Positions 7,942 through 19,576 of a stretch of DNA of 64,000 nt are shown one piece after another (the stretch's first letter is position 1; each line of letters opens with the position of its first letter). A model generated the notes under the pieces. That model had not been told where the DNA came from and searched no databases. It saw only the letters and a list, made by a program, of their open reading frames with translations. Both the position numbers and the translations under genes were made by a program. The stretch comes from Paenibacillus woosongensis. Lineage in GTDB: Bacteria; Bacillota; Bacilli; Paenibacillales; Paenibacillaceae. Location of the stretch: NCBI RefSeq assembly GCF_030122845.1, contig NZ_CP126084.1:186001-250000 (forward strand), given 5' to 3'.

Positions 7942-9261
7942 TTACTGCTTCAGCTCAAGCTCGGCGAGTGTTGTATCGACCGCCTCTTGGCCACGCAGCT
8001 CCGCCTCCGCGAGCGCTTCCTCCAGCGTCAGCTCATTTTGCAGGAGCCGATCCAGCACGGATTGAGCGGCAGATTGAAAAGCATCCAGCACATTGGCGTC
8101 GACCTGGGTATACGGGTCGATGTAATCGGGGTTAGCCTGAAGCGAATAAAGGGGAGAGAGATCATGCCCGGTTACCGGGTGGACATATTCGGTTACGGCC
8201 GGCAAGCCGTAATTGGGCTGTTTCTGAGCCAGCAGACGGCTGTTGAGAGCATCACCAGCAATGAATTTGACGAGTTCAAGCGCTTCTTCCGGATGCTCTG
8301 AAATTGAAGAGACGCCAAAAAAGTCAAAGATCTCATAAAAGTTGGAGGTGTCAGGATTCAGCGGGTCAATAGGCGCGCTAACCACTCCCCAGTCAAGCAT
8401 TGTACCGCCTTCAAAATGGGAGAAGGGCTCGAAGTTATAAGCGAGAACATTGGAGCTCACAGTCATTGCCGCATCCTCTGTCAAGAATGCGGGATGCTTC
8501 ATTGAATCAAGCTCTTCTCCTAGGTCATAAACGACACCTGCACGGAAAGCCTGAACCGCGTTGGACCAGATCGATTTCCAGTGTTCGGTATTCATTGTTA
8601 CTTTCATGGTATGGGGATCGAAATAAGACAAGTTCTCCGTCTCCCCGGCTTTAAGGATATAGTTCATCGTCACGTTCTTGTAATAATTCATTTGGATGCC
8701 GTACAAGCGGTTGCCTTCTTTATCTTCAGTAGGAAATCGCTGCGCCAGAGCAAATACATCGCTCCAGCTCATTCCGTCGTACGGATAAGCAATATTATAT
8801 TCATCAAACAGCTTCTTGTTGAAATATAGCGCTTCGCTATGAAAAGTAGGAGCTAACGCATAGTAGCGGCCGTCCTCGGAAGCTGAGCTAAGTAGTGCGG
8901 TAACGATTGGCGAGAGATCTCCTTCGTTCGTTGATGGATTTAATAGGGGCGGAGGGATCTGTCTAAGCTTACCTTGCTCTATTGCTGCTTTGTATTGGTC
9001 CATTCCGTTTATATAGATTACATCAGCCTCTGCATCGAAGCTGCCACCGTCCGTTCCGGGTTCATCCTGGATGACCTGGATTTCAATATAGGGATGCGAC
9101 TTCTGGAAAGCAAAGCCGAACATTTTATAGAACTGCTGTGCAGACGGATAGCTGACTTTGATCGTAATCGGTTGAACCTGCTGGGGCCTTTGGCAGCCTG
9201 TAAGTGACGAAAAAACGATGATAAGAAGTAAAGGTATGAACAGTCCGCGTTTTATGGGCAT
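7942..9261 (-). CDS. Extracellular solute-binding lipoprotein (family 1 type)
   Basis: A 439-residue binding protein for an ABC importer, most likely of sugars or oligosaccharides. The N-terminus has a lipoprotein signal ending in LTGC (Cys22). The mature part has the type-1 binding-protein pattern: YINGMDQYKAAIEQG, YALAPTFHSEALYFNKKLFDEY, then MSWSDVFALAQRFP. AAGGAGG lies 9 bases before the ATG. No permease or ATPase gene adjoins it, so it is either an orphan or served by a transporter elsewhere. The next gene upstream on the same strand encodes a similar protein, suggesting an old duplication. Ligand unknown. Confidence 0.8.
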   Translation of the reverse strand: MPIKRGLFIPLLLIIVFSSLTGCQRPQQVQPITIKVSYPSAQQFYKMFGFAFQKSHPYIEIQVIQDEPGTDGGSFDAEADVIYINGMDQYKAAIEQGKLRQIPPPLLNPSTNEGDLSPIVTALLSSASEDGRYYALAPTFHSEALYFNKKLFDEYNIAYPYDGMSWSDVFALAQRFPTEDKEGNRLYGIQMNYYKNVTMNYILKAGETENLSYFDPHTMKVTMNTEHWKSIWSNAVQAFRAGVVYDLGEELDSMKHPAFLTEDAAMTVSSNVLAYNFEPFSHFEGGTMLDWGVVSAPIDPLNPDTSNFYEIFDFFGVSSISEHPEEALELVKFIAGDALNSRLLAQKQPNYGLPAVTEYVHPVTGHDLSPLYSLQANPDYIDPYTQVDANVLDAFQSAAQSVLDRLLQNELTLEEALAEAELRGQEAVDTTLAELELKQ

Positions 9262-9287
9262 ATGTATGTTCCTCCTTGTAAGTGAAG

Positions 9288-9314
9288 AATAGGGCGGGAT
9301 AGACCCGCCCTATT
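9288..9314. terminator. Hairpin between the two binding-protein genes
   Basis: AATAGGGCGGG, loop of five, CCCGCCCTATT: an 11-bp perfect stem. The T tracts are weak, so it may be an attenuator or mRNA-protecting hairpin rather than a full terminator. Confidence 0.6.
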
Positions 9315-9417
9315 TATTACCAGCTATCTGATGCATAATCCTGGGCGTATTTGCCTCCAGAGAAATAAGTTCTTGATGCTTCCCGATTACATCAACCTAA
9401 TTGCAGAGTCGGTACAG

Positions 9418-10641
9418 TTATTGAATTTCTTTCTTCGCGATTTCAGCTAAAGCCTGTTCTGCTGTTGCATTACCGGTGATGGCCTGTTCTATCGCTTCAT
9501 TTAGAAGCTCATAAATGGTGCTTGGAACCGGGCTTGTACGATATGCGGGTCTAAGCTTGTAGAAGGCTTCTATATCTGAGGTGCTCTGCCCCATGGAAGT
9601 GTAAGCCGTGAGTGAAGAAAAGCCATAAACGGAACGATACGACCACTTGGCAGTTTGATCTGACATAAAGAAACGGATTAATTCCCAGGCTGCATCGCTT
9701 TCGGTCGAGCTGGCAGGGATCGCCCACATGCCGTCCAACCCATAGTGGTGGCTTGAATCCGGCTCCGATGGATGGGTTGGCATGGTCACCAGCTTCCATT
9801 CCAGATCCGAGCCTTGCTGCTCCAGCTGAATCAATTCTTCGTATGTGATAATGCCCATGGCATACTCGCCTGTTAAAAATAAATTGTCATTTAAATCATG
9901 AAGGGCAATGTTACCTGTTCTTAGCGGCTCAAGAGTAAGCTCCAGCAAATTTGCCCATGAGGAGCTGTCCAAAGTGATTTGCTTCGTATCCTCATTGTAG
10001 GCTTGGAGGTTCTCGGTTTGCCCAACGTTAATTAAAAAGTGGGCGTTCGACGGGTAAGAATGCGTCAGGCCTTTGGGGAATTGATGGGCTAAATCAATGA
10101 TTTCCTCCCAGGTCATCTGATCCTTGGGATATGGAACGCCATATTGGTCAAATAAACGAGAGTTGTATACAAGTGCCCGGCTATAGAAGGTTGGGGCCAG
10201 CCCGTATAGCTTGCCATCTCCATATTGCTTCATGAGTTCTACGGCGCTCGGTACGAAAGTATCCAGAGAGAAGGAGGTTTTTTGTATGTATGGATCAAGC
10301 TCCTGGAGAAATCCGTTATTTGCCAAATATTGCAAATAAGCCGGCGGAAGGTAGATTAGGTCTACAGTGTTCTCAGCAGTCCATTCTTGTACGGATATCC
10401 TCTCCGTTATTAAGTCACTTGTCGGTATTACATTGTAATTTAATTTCGGATATTCAATCGACAGCAAGGATGAATATCTATTCTCGAACTGCTTCTCTGA
10501 GAAGTAGCCGATGTTTAGGGTGAGTTCGCTGTCGTTCAATTCGGAAGGGGAGGGCTGACCCGTACATCCGGTTATAAAAAACAGGCAAATGATAAGAATA
10601 TATGTTGTCCGAACACGCAATGAATACACCACATTTCCCAA
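9418..10641 (-). CDS. Extracellular solute-binding lipoprotein (family 1 type), paralogue
   Basis: About 407 residues, with a lipoprotein signal ending in FITGC, followed by the same fold and motif order as the gene at 7942 (LIYLPPAYLQYLANNG, YGLAPTFYSRALVYNSRLFDQY, MTWEEIIDLAHQFP). The motif LAPTF(Y/H)S-ALYN is shared with its neighbour, pointing to paralogy. The start is uncertain: the farthest TTG at 10641 lacks a good ribosome site and in-frame GTG and TTG codons a few residues later are possible. No transporter membrane genes are nearby. Ligand unknown. Confidence 0.75.
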   Translation of the reverse strand: MGNVVYSLRVRTTYILIICLFFITGCTGQPSPSELNDSELTLNIGYFSEKQFENRYSSLLSIEYPKLNYNVIPTSDLITERISVQEWTAENTVDLIYLPPAYLQYLANNGFLQELDPYIQKTSFSLDTFVPSAVELMKQYGDGKLYGLAPTFYSRALVYNSRLFDQYGVPYPKDQMTWEEIIDLAHQFPKGLTHSYPSNAHFLINVGQTENLQAYNEDTKQITLDSSSWANLLELTLEPLRTGNIALHDLNDNLFLTGEYAMGIITYEELIQLEQQGSDLEWKLVTMPTHPSEPDSSHHYGLDGMWAIPASSTESDAAWELIRFFMSDQTAKWSYRSVYGFSSLTAYTSMGQSTSDIEAFYKLRPAYRTSPVPSTIYELLNEAIEQAITGNATAEQALAEIAKKEIQ

Positions 10642-10822
10642 AATTGTAATTAGATGAAAATTTAAGTATACCCTCGTCTCTACTCTTTGTAAATCAACAA
10701 ACTAGATTGCTAGCATGCTGCTGCCGGCTTGCCGCAAAAAAGTCATAAAAACGCCGTTTTTCATGTCTTGGCGAATTTCATCGAAAATAATTGAATAAGC
10801 CTCCAGAAGATAGAGAAATATA

Positions 10823-10894
10823 GGGACATCACACTTGCAACTGGGACCAAAATTGGTTAAAATATCAGTGGGACTTAAAACGTTAACCCGGGAC
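10823..10894 (+). promoter_or_regulatory. cggR promoter with two pairs of CggR-like GGGAC half-sites
   Basis: A -35 TTGCAA (10835-10840) and -10 TAAAAT (10858-10863) are separated by 17 bases. GGGAC motifs occur at 10823, 10843, 10870 and 10890, each pair spaced exactly 20 bases, the spacing of the known CggR operator CGGGAC-N6-TGTC-N4-CGGGAC-N6-TGTC. The downstream pair lies just after the -10 and is the expected operator; the upstream pair straddles the -35 box. The TGTC half-motifs are poorly conserved. Confidence 0.75.
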
Positions 10895-10948
10895 ATTTTA
10901 AGGCCAAGGGAGATGGAGAGGAAGACGAAGCTTGCAGGAGTGGAAAGC

Positions 10949-12010
10949 ATGCGAAATATTTTAGAAATGCAGAAGCAGCTTCTTCCAGATCTCATGGAAA
11001 TTCTCAAAAAAAGGCATACCATACTTCACCAGATCATGTTATCGGATGTGATTGGTCGCAGAACCTTGGCGCTTTCACTAAACATGACGGAACGTGTACT
11101 GCGTGCCGAAACAGATCTCCTGAAGGCTCAAGGCCTGATTGAAATCGAGAATATAGGCATGAGGATTAGCGATTCGGGCAGGAAACTGCTAGAGGATATG
11201 GAGCCGATCGTAAAGGAAATATTCGGCCTCGCTAATTTGGAGGAGAGGATTCGCAAAGCCTTTGGATTGCGCAAAGTTGTGGTCATTCCTGGAGACTGGG
11301 AGACCTCTCCGCTGACGAAGCGGGAGCTCGGTCTGGCAGGTGCCAAAGCGTTGCTCGGGGCTATGCGCGGCGGAGACGTCGTAGCGGTCACAGGCGGCAC
11401 AACGATGGCCGAGGTAGCGGAACAGCTGAATCCGCCGGCGAATGCAGCGTTCAAGCAGAATTGGTTCGTTCCGGCGCGCGGAGGGCTCGGCGAGAGCCTG
11501 GAAATCCAGGCCAATACGATTGCTTCTGGCATGGCTAAGCGGGTTGGAGCAGGGTACCGATTGCTGCATGTGCCTGATTTGCTCGGCAAGGAAGCGTATC
11601 AGTCACTGGTGCACGACCCGAACATTCAGGATATCGTGAGTACGATTCGCCAGGCGCGGATTGTTGTGCACGGCATCGGGGATGCTACGGAGATGGCCCG
11701 CCGCCGCAAGCTCGACGCGGCGATGATCGAGGACTTGCAGAAGGATGGCGCGGTCGCAGAATCATTTGGATACTATTTCGATGAAGAAGGCGTAGTTGTT
11801 CACAAAATGCTGACCCTGGGACTCCGTCTGGAAGACATCAGGAAGACGGACACGGTGATCGGAATCGCGGGCGGCAAAAGCAAGGCCAAAGCTATACACG
11901 CGGTGCTGCAGTTCGGACATGAAGACATTCTCGTCACGGACGAAGCCGCGGCAATGGACATCGTGAGCGAACTGGAGCACAAAGAAAGACAGCAGAACAG
12001 CGCAATTTGA
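10949..12010 (+). CDS. cggR: Central glycolytic genes regulator CggR
   Basis: Repressor of the glycolytic operon, released by fructose-1,6-bisphosphate. The SorC/DeoR-type protein has an N-terminal winged helix (residues about 30-90, LSLNMTERVLRAETDLLKAQGLI) and a C-terminal phosphosugar-binding domain (AVTGGTTMAEVA, VPARGGLGESLEIQANTIA, GIGDATEMARRRKL). The start ATG at 10949 is set by GCAGGAG 8 bases upstream and gives 353 residues, near the usual 340. It heads the operon cggR-gapA-pgk-tpiA-gpmI-eno and should repress its own promoter. The 81-base gap to gapA contains a small hairpin where mRNA processing could separate the two. Confidence 0.95.
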   Translation: MRNILEMQKQLLPDLMEILKKRHTILHQIMLSDVIGRRTLALSLNMTERVLRAETDLLKAQGLIEIENIGMRISDSGRKLLEDMEPIVKEIFGLANLEERIRKAFGLRKVVVIPGDWETSPLTKRELGLAGAKALLGAMRGGDVVAVTGGTTMAEVAEQLNPPANAAFKQNWFVPARGGLGESLEIQANTIASGMAKRVGAGYRLLHVPDLLGKEAYQSLVHDPNIQDIVSTIRQARIVVHGIGDATEMARRRKLDAAMIEDLQKDGAVAESFGYYFDEEGVVVHKMLTLGLRLEDIRKTDTVIGIAGGKSKAKAIHAVLQFGHEDILVTDEAAAMDIVSELEHKERQQNSAI

Positions 12011-12091
12011 TCGTTTAACCTTATTTACTCATGACTGCCTATCAGGTGGTCTTGAATAATAAAAAAACAAACACACTGGGAGGATCTATCA

Positions 12092-13102
12092 ATGAGTGTA
12101 AAAGTAGGTATTAACGGTTTTGGACGTATTGGACGTCTTGCTTTCCGTCGTATTCAAAACGTAGAAGGCATCGAAGTAGTAGCGATTAATGACTTGACCG
12201 ACGCTAAAATGTTGGCTCATCTGTTGAAATATGATACAACTCAAGGCAGATTCGAAGGCGATGTAGAAGTTCACGACGGCTTCTTCAAAGTGAACGGCAA
12301 AGAAGTTAAAGTTCTGGCTAACCGCAACCCTGAAGAGCTTCCTTGGGGCGAGCTTGGCGTGGACATCGTTCTGGAGTGCACAGGCTTCTTCACCACGAAA
12401 GAAAAAGCTGAGCTTCACTTGAAAGGCGGCGCGAAGAAAGTTGTTATCTCCGCTCCAGCTACAGGTGACATGAAAACGATCGTTTACAACGTTAACCATG
12501 AAATCCTTGACGGCTCCGAGACGGTTATTTCCGGCGCTTCCTGTACGACGAACTGCTTGGCTCCAATGGCTAAGGTTCTGAATGACAAATTCGGTATCGT
12601 TGAAGGCTTGATGACAACAATCCACGCTTACACAGGCGACCAAAACACGCTTGACGCTCCTCATGCGAAAGGCGACTTCCGTCGTGCTCGCGCAGCTGCT
12701 GAGAACATCATTCCTAACACGACTGGTGCAGCTAAAGCTATCGGTCTGGTTATCCCTGAACTGCAAGGCAAACTTGACGGCGCAGCACAACGCGTGCCTG
12801 TAGCTACAGGTTCCCTGACTGAGCTTGTAACTGTTCTTGAGAAGAACGTAACGGCTGCTGAGATTAACGAAGCAATGAAAGCTGCTGCTGATCCAGAAAC
12901 TTACGGCTACACAGAAGACGAGATCGTATCTTCCGACATCAAAGGAATCACTTTCGGTTCCCTGTTCGACGCTACGCAAACTAAAGTTCTTACTGTTGGC
13001 GACAAGCAGCTGGTTAAAACTGTAGCTTGGTATGACAACGAAATGTCCTACACAGCACAACTCGTTCGTACGCTGGAGTACTTCGCTAAAAAAGCTAAGT
13101 AA
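12092..13102 (+). CDS. gapA: Glyceraldehyde-3-phosphate dehydrogenase, type I
   Basis: Converts glyceraldehyde 3-phosphate, NAD and phosphate to 1,3-bisphosphoglycerate. The 336-residue protein has the N-terminal dinucleotide fold ([12 protein letters not shown]) and the catalytic SCTTNC motif with the nucleophile at Cys151, plus WYDNEMSY near the end. GGGAGGA precedes the ATG. Codon use is strongly biased, as expected of a very highly expressed gene. It follows cggR and is separated from pgk by a 12-bp hairpin that could uncouple their mRNA levels. Confidence 0.98.
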   Translation: MSVKVGINGFGRIGRLAFRRIQNVEGIEVVAINDLTDAKMLAHLLKYDTTQGRFEGDVEVHDGFFKVNGKEVKVLANRNPEELPWGELGVDIVLECTGFFTTKEKAELHLKGGAKKVVISAPATGDMKTIVYNVNHEILDGSETVISGASCTTNCLAPMAKVLNDKFGIVEGLMTTIHAYTGDQNTLDAPHAKGDFRRARAAAENIIPNTTGAAKAIGLVIPELQGKLDGAAQRVPVATGSLTELVTVLEKNVTAAEINEAMKAAADPETYGYTEDEIVSSDIKGITFGSLFDATQTKVLTVGDKQLVKTVAWYDNEMSYTAQLVRTLEYFAKKAK

Positions 13103-13125
13103 TTCCGTTATATAGCACCCTATAT

Positions 13126-13165
13126 ACCAAAGAGGAGCGACCTGGCTGCAGGACTCCTCTTTGGT
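13126..13165 (+). other. gapA-pgk intergenic hairpin
   Basis: ACCAAAGAGGAG and CTCCTCTTTGGT form a 12-bp stem over a 16-base loop. It has no T tract, so a 3' stabiliser of gapA mRNA or a partial attenuator is more likely than a terminator. The remaining spacer to pgk shows no gene. Confidence 0.6.
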
Positions 13166-13303
13166 TCATGAAGTTATAGAATCGACATTCACACACACAA
13201 ATTATAGAGATACAAGCACCGCTTAGGAGAGAAATCATTCAAGAGAACCCGTGGCGTATAGTGGCCTGAAGCCATAGCCGCATACCTTAGGAGGAACGTG
13301 GAG

Positions 13304-14485
13304 ATGAACAAGAAAAGTGTACGTGATGTGGAAGTAACCGGCAAACGCGTGTTTGTCCGCGTCGATTTTAACGTCCCAGTTCAGGATGGTAAAATTTCCG
13401 ATGATACTCGTATTCGTGAGACGCTGCCTACCATTAACTATTTGGTGGAGAAAGGCGCGAAAGTAATCCTTGCCAGCCATATGGGACGCCCGAAAGGCCA
13501 AGTGGTTGAATCGCTGCGCCTGAACCTGGCTGCAGAACGCCTGTCCGAATTGCTCGGCAAAAAAGTAGCGAAAGCTGACGAAGCTGTCGGCGAAGCAGTT
13601 AAAGCACAAGTAGCTGCCATGAACAATGGCGATGTACTTGTACTGGAGAATGTGCGCTTCTATCCAGGCGAAGAGAAAAACGATCCCGAGCTTGCGAAGC
13701 AATTCGCCGAACTGGCTGATCTGTTCGTTAATGACGCGTTTGGCGCGGCTCACCGTGCCCATGCTTCTACGGAAGGCATCGCTCATCATCTGCCAGCCGT
13801 ATCCGGCCTGCTGATGGAGAAAGAGCTTGCTGTTCTTGGCAAAGCATTGTCCAATCCGGATCGTCCTTTCACAGCGATCATCGGCGGTTCCAAGGTTAAG
13901 GACAAAATCGATGTGATCGACAACCTGCTTAACATTGCCGACAACGTATTGATCGGCGGCGGCCTGACTTATACCTTCTTCAAAGCACAAGGCTATGAGA
14001 TCGGTAAATCCCTGCTGGATGAGAGCAAGCTGGACGTTTCCCTCGGATTCATCGAGAAAGCGAAAAAGCTGGGCAAAAACTTCGAGCTTCCGGTAGACAT
14101 CGTTGTTGCGGATGACTTCAGCGCGGATGCCAACCATAAAGTCGTTGATATCGACAGCATTCCTGCAGATTGGGAAGGCGTGGACATCGGACCGAAGACG
14201 CGCGCAAAGTATGCGGAAATTATCAAGAACTCCAAGCTGGTTGTATGGAACGGACCGATGGGCGTATTTGAAATTGATATTTTCTCAAACGGTACTCGCG
14301 AGGTAGCAGAAGCTTGCGCTTCGACGGAAGGCTACACGATTATCGGCGGCGGCGACTCGGCAGCGGCAACCGAGAAATTCAACCTGGCGGATAAAATGGA
14401 CCACATCTCCACGGGCGGCGGCGCTTCCCTGGAATTCATGGAAGGCAAGGCGCTTCCAGGCGTTGTGGCTCTGAACGACAAGTAA
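13304..14485 (+). CDS. pgk: Phosphoglycerate kinase
   Basis: Transfers phosphate from 1,3-bisphosphoglycerate to ADP. 393 residues with the family signature [11 protein letters not shown] near the N-terminus, HMGRPKG, and the nucleotide site [13 protein letters not shown] [10 protein letters not shown] and [12 protein letters not shown] near the C-terminus. The ATG at 13304 is preferred over an in-frame GTG two codons earlier, because AGGAGG lies 9 bases before the ATG but only 3 before the GTG. Third gene of the glycolytic operon. Confidence 0.97.
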   Translation: MNKKSVRDVEVTGKRVFVRVDFNVPVQDGKISDDTRIRETLPTINYLVEKGAKVILASHMGRPKGQVVESLRLNLAAERLSELLGKKVAKADEAVGEAVKAQVAAMNNGDVLVLENVRFYPGEEKNDPELAKQFAELADLFVNDAFGAAHRAHASTEGIAHHLPAVSGLLMEKELAVLGKALSNPDRPFTAIIGGSKVKDKIDVIDNLLNIADNVLIGGGLTYTFFKAQGYEIGKSLLDESKLDVSLGFIEKAKKLGKNFELPVDIVVADDFSADANHKVVDIDSIPADWEGVDIGPKTRAKYAEIIKNSKLVVWNGPMGVFEIDIFSNGTREVAEACASTEGYTIIGGGDSAAATEKFNLADKMDHISTGGGASLEFMEGKALPGVVALNDK

Positions 14486-14504
14486 CACTATCAGTGAAAG
14501 ATAA

Positions 14505-18133
<3,629 letters not shown>

Positions 18134-18166
18134 TCTGGAGCAGATCTTCAGCATCTATTGATAGTT

Positions 18167-18200
18167 ACTCCCGTATTCTCTGGAATGCGGGAGTTTTTTT
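18167..18200 (+). terminator. Terminator of the glycolytic operon
   Basis: ACTCCCG and CGGGAGT close a stem with a 14-base loop, followed by seven T's. Confidence 0.92.
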
Positions 18201-18251
18201 GTTGATGATCTGAGATAAATATTGTATAACCCTAAAATAAACGACAGGTCT

Positions 18252-18664
18252 GTCCCAGAAGTCATCAAAGATGACTGAGGGGCGCCCCATTCTTTGGCTC
18301 ATCTTATATAGGCTATCGAACTCTAAAATCCCACTCTGTGGCCTATGTTATATAAGCTGTCGAACTCGAACACTAAATGGAATTCATGTATCTAATTATG
18401 CTCTAAACGAATGTTTTAGGGGAGTAGATGGATTTCATGTACCTAAAATCAAGAATCCCGCCCATGGTGGACAATTCCCTTCTTCTAACGACATGAAATC
18501 CATTTAAATCTGCTTTCCTTTCTTTGCCGCAGAAACTAACTACTATAATTCCATTTAGAATTAGAAACCTGCGATTCATGCTCGGCGTAAAAGCGAGTGG
18601 AGAGCCGTGTAATTGATAGTATTTGATGAGCCTACAAATGATTTAGGTTAGTCCCAGAAGATTC
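18252..18664. repeat. Repeat-rich intergenic block
   Basis: No credible gene. Several short repeats are packed here. A 28-base unit at 18296-18323 recurs at 18340-18367 with five mismatches (shared core TATCGAACTC / TGTCGAACTC). ATGGAATTCATGTATCTAA (18377-18395) recurs as ATGGATTTCATGTACCTAA (18428-18446), and in part inverted near 18491. GTCCCAGAAG occurs at both edges (18252 and 18653), as if bounding an inserted or amplified segment. Confidence 0.5.
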
Positions 18665-18724
18665 AGAAAACAAGAGCATACTTTTTGTTGGCTAATTTCT
18701 GAGCTTTAGAAGGAAGATGAATCT

Positions 18725-18985
18725 ATGAATAAAAATGAAAAGTACAGAGAGTTTACTGTTAAGTATGATCACAATCAGGTCGTGGCATATACAGATCCAA
18801 CATATGTCTTAAGAATAGGAGCAAAGAACGACAAAATATATTGAAATGGACAGTACTTCTACGTGCAAATTAAGGATGGAACTTTATCCTGAGCTTCTCG
18901 CAAAAATAATGAAGCACCTGCAACCGTTGGATTAGCTGCATCGAATGTTTGGATGGAAAACGCAGGAGGTTCTTTGCTTATTTAG
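18725..18985 (+). pseudogene. Decayed small gene with two in-frame TGA codons
   Basis: An ATG at 18725 opens a frame (MNKNEKYREFTVKYDHN...) that meets TGA at 18842, continues sensibly (NGQYFYVQIKDGTLS), meets TGA at 18890, and continues again (ASRKNNEAPATVGLAASNVW) to TAG at 18985. GAAGGAAG lies upstream of the ATG. Either the gene is dead, with two Trp codons mutated to TGA, or only the first 39 codons are used. Family not recognised. Confidence 0.45.
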
Positions 18986-18986
18986 G

Positions 18987-19015
18987 TTGTCATTCCATGG
19001 ATGCTATGGTACAAT
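18987..19015 (+). promoter_or_regulatory. Promoter of secG
   Basis: TTGTCA (18987-18992) and TACAAT (19010-19015) with a 17-base spacer, about 90 bases before secG. Confidence 0.65.
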
Positions 19016-19105
19016 GATAATGCTGTTTTTCTGTTTATGACATGATACCATCATCATGATACTCGTTGAAGCAATTTGGATGTTCTCACTTAGGAGGTGG
19101 ATTCA

Positions 19106-19339
19106 ATGGAATTGTTTTTGAAAATATTGCTTATTATTTTTTCCATCGGTGTAATCACGGCAGTCCTTCTGCAGGAAGGTAAAAGCGCGGGTCTGACCGG
19201 CGCCATCTCCGGAGGAGCGGAACATCTGTTTGGCAAAGCGAAAGCGCGCGGCATGGAGCTTGTTCTGGAGCGGGCTACTGTTGTACTTGCTGCTGGATTC
19301 TTCATTCTGGCCATTGCCGTTGCCGTTGTTATTAAATAG
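19106..19339 (+). CDS. secG: Preprotein translocase subunit SecG
   Basis: Small membrane subunit of the SecYEG translocon. 77 residues with two hydrophobic segments (about 3-22 and 55-76) and the conserved cytoplasmic loop [24 protein letters not shown]. The ATG at 19106 has AGGAGG 8 bases upstream; a GTG three codons earlier overlaps that site. It precedes rnr, smpB and ssrA, the standard Bacillota arrangement, although a terminator separates it from rnr. Confidence 0.96.
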   Translation: MELFLKILLIIFSIGVITAVLLQEGKSAGLTGAISGGAEHLFGKAKARGMELVLERATVVLAAGFFILAIAVAVVIK

Positions 19340-19358
19340 GATACCGTATATAAGAGAG

Positions 19359-19387
19359 CCCTCGTTCCTTGCGAACGGGGGTTTTTT
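19359..19387 (+). terminator. Terminator after secG
   Basis: CCCTCGTTC, loop of five, GAACGGGGG, then TTTTTT. Confidence 0.9.
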
Positions 19388-19576
19388 GCATTGGTTTTCA
19401 GGTGAAATCAAATTGGGGGAAAAATGCAGCTCGGCGATTTAAGGAGAAACGGATGCGGACGGTTAATTTCGTGTATACTAGGGTATATACATGAAGGGTA
19501 ATTCGTGGAAATTGGTTCCCAACATATAAAATACATAACCGGTTAAGGACAAGCCGAGCCGGGCCGAGGTGAGTTT

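Noticed and set aside
18725..18985. Selenocysteine or recoded TGA gene
   Set aside because: No selenocysteine insertion structure follows the TGA codons and both fit simple Trp to stop mutations; decay is simpler.
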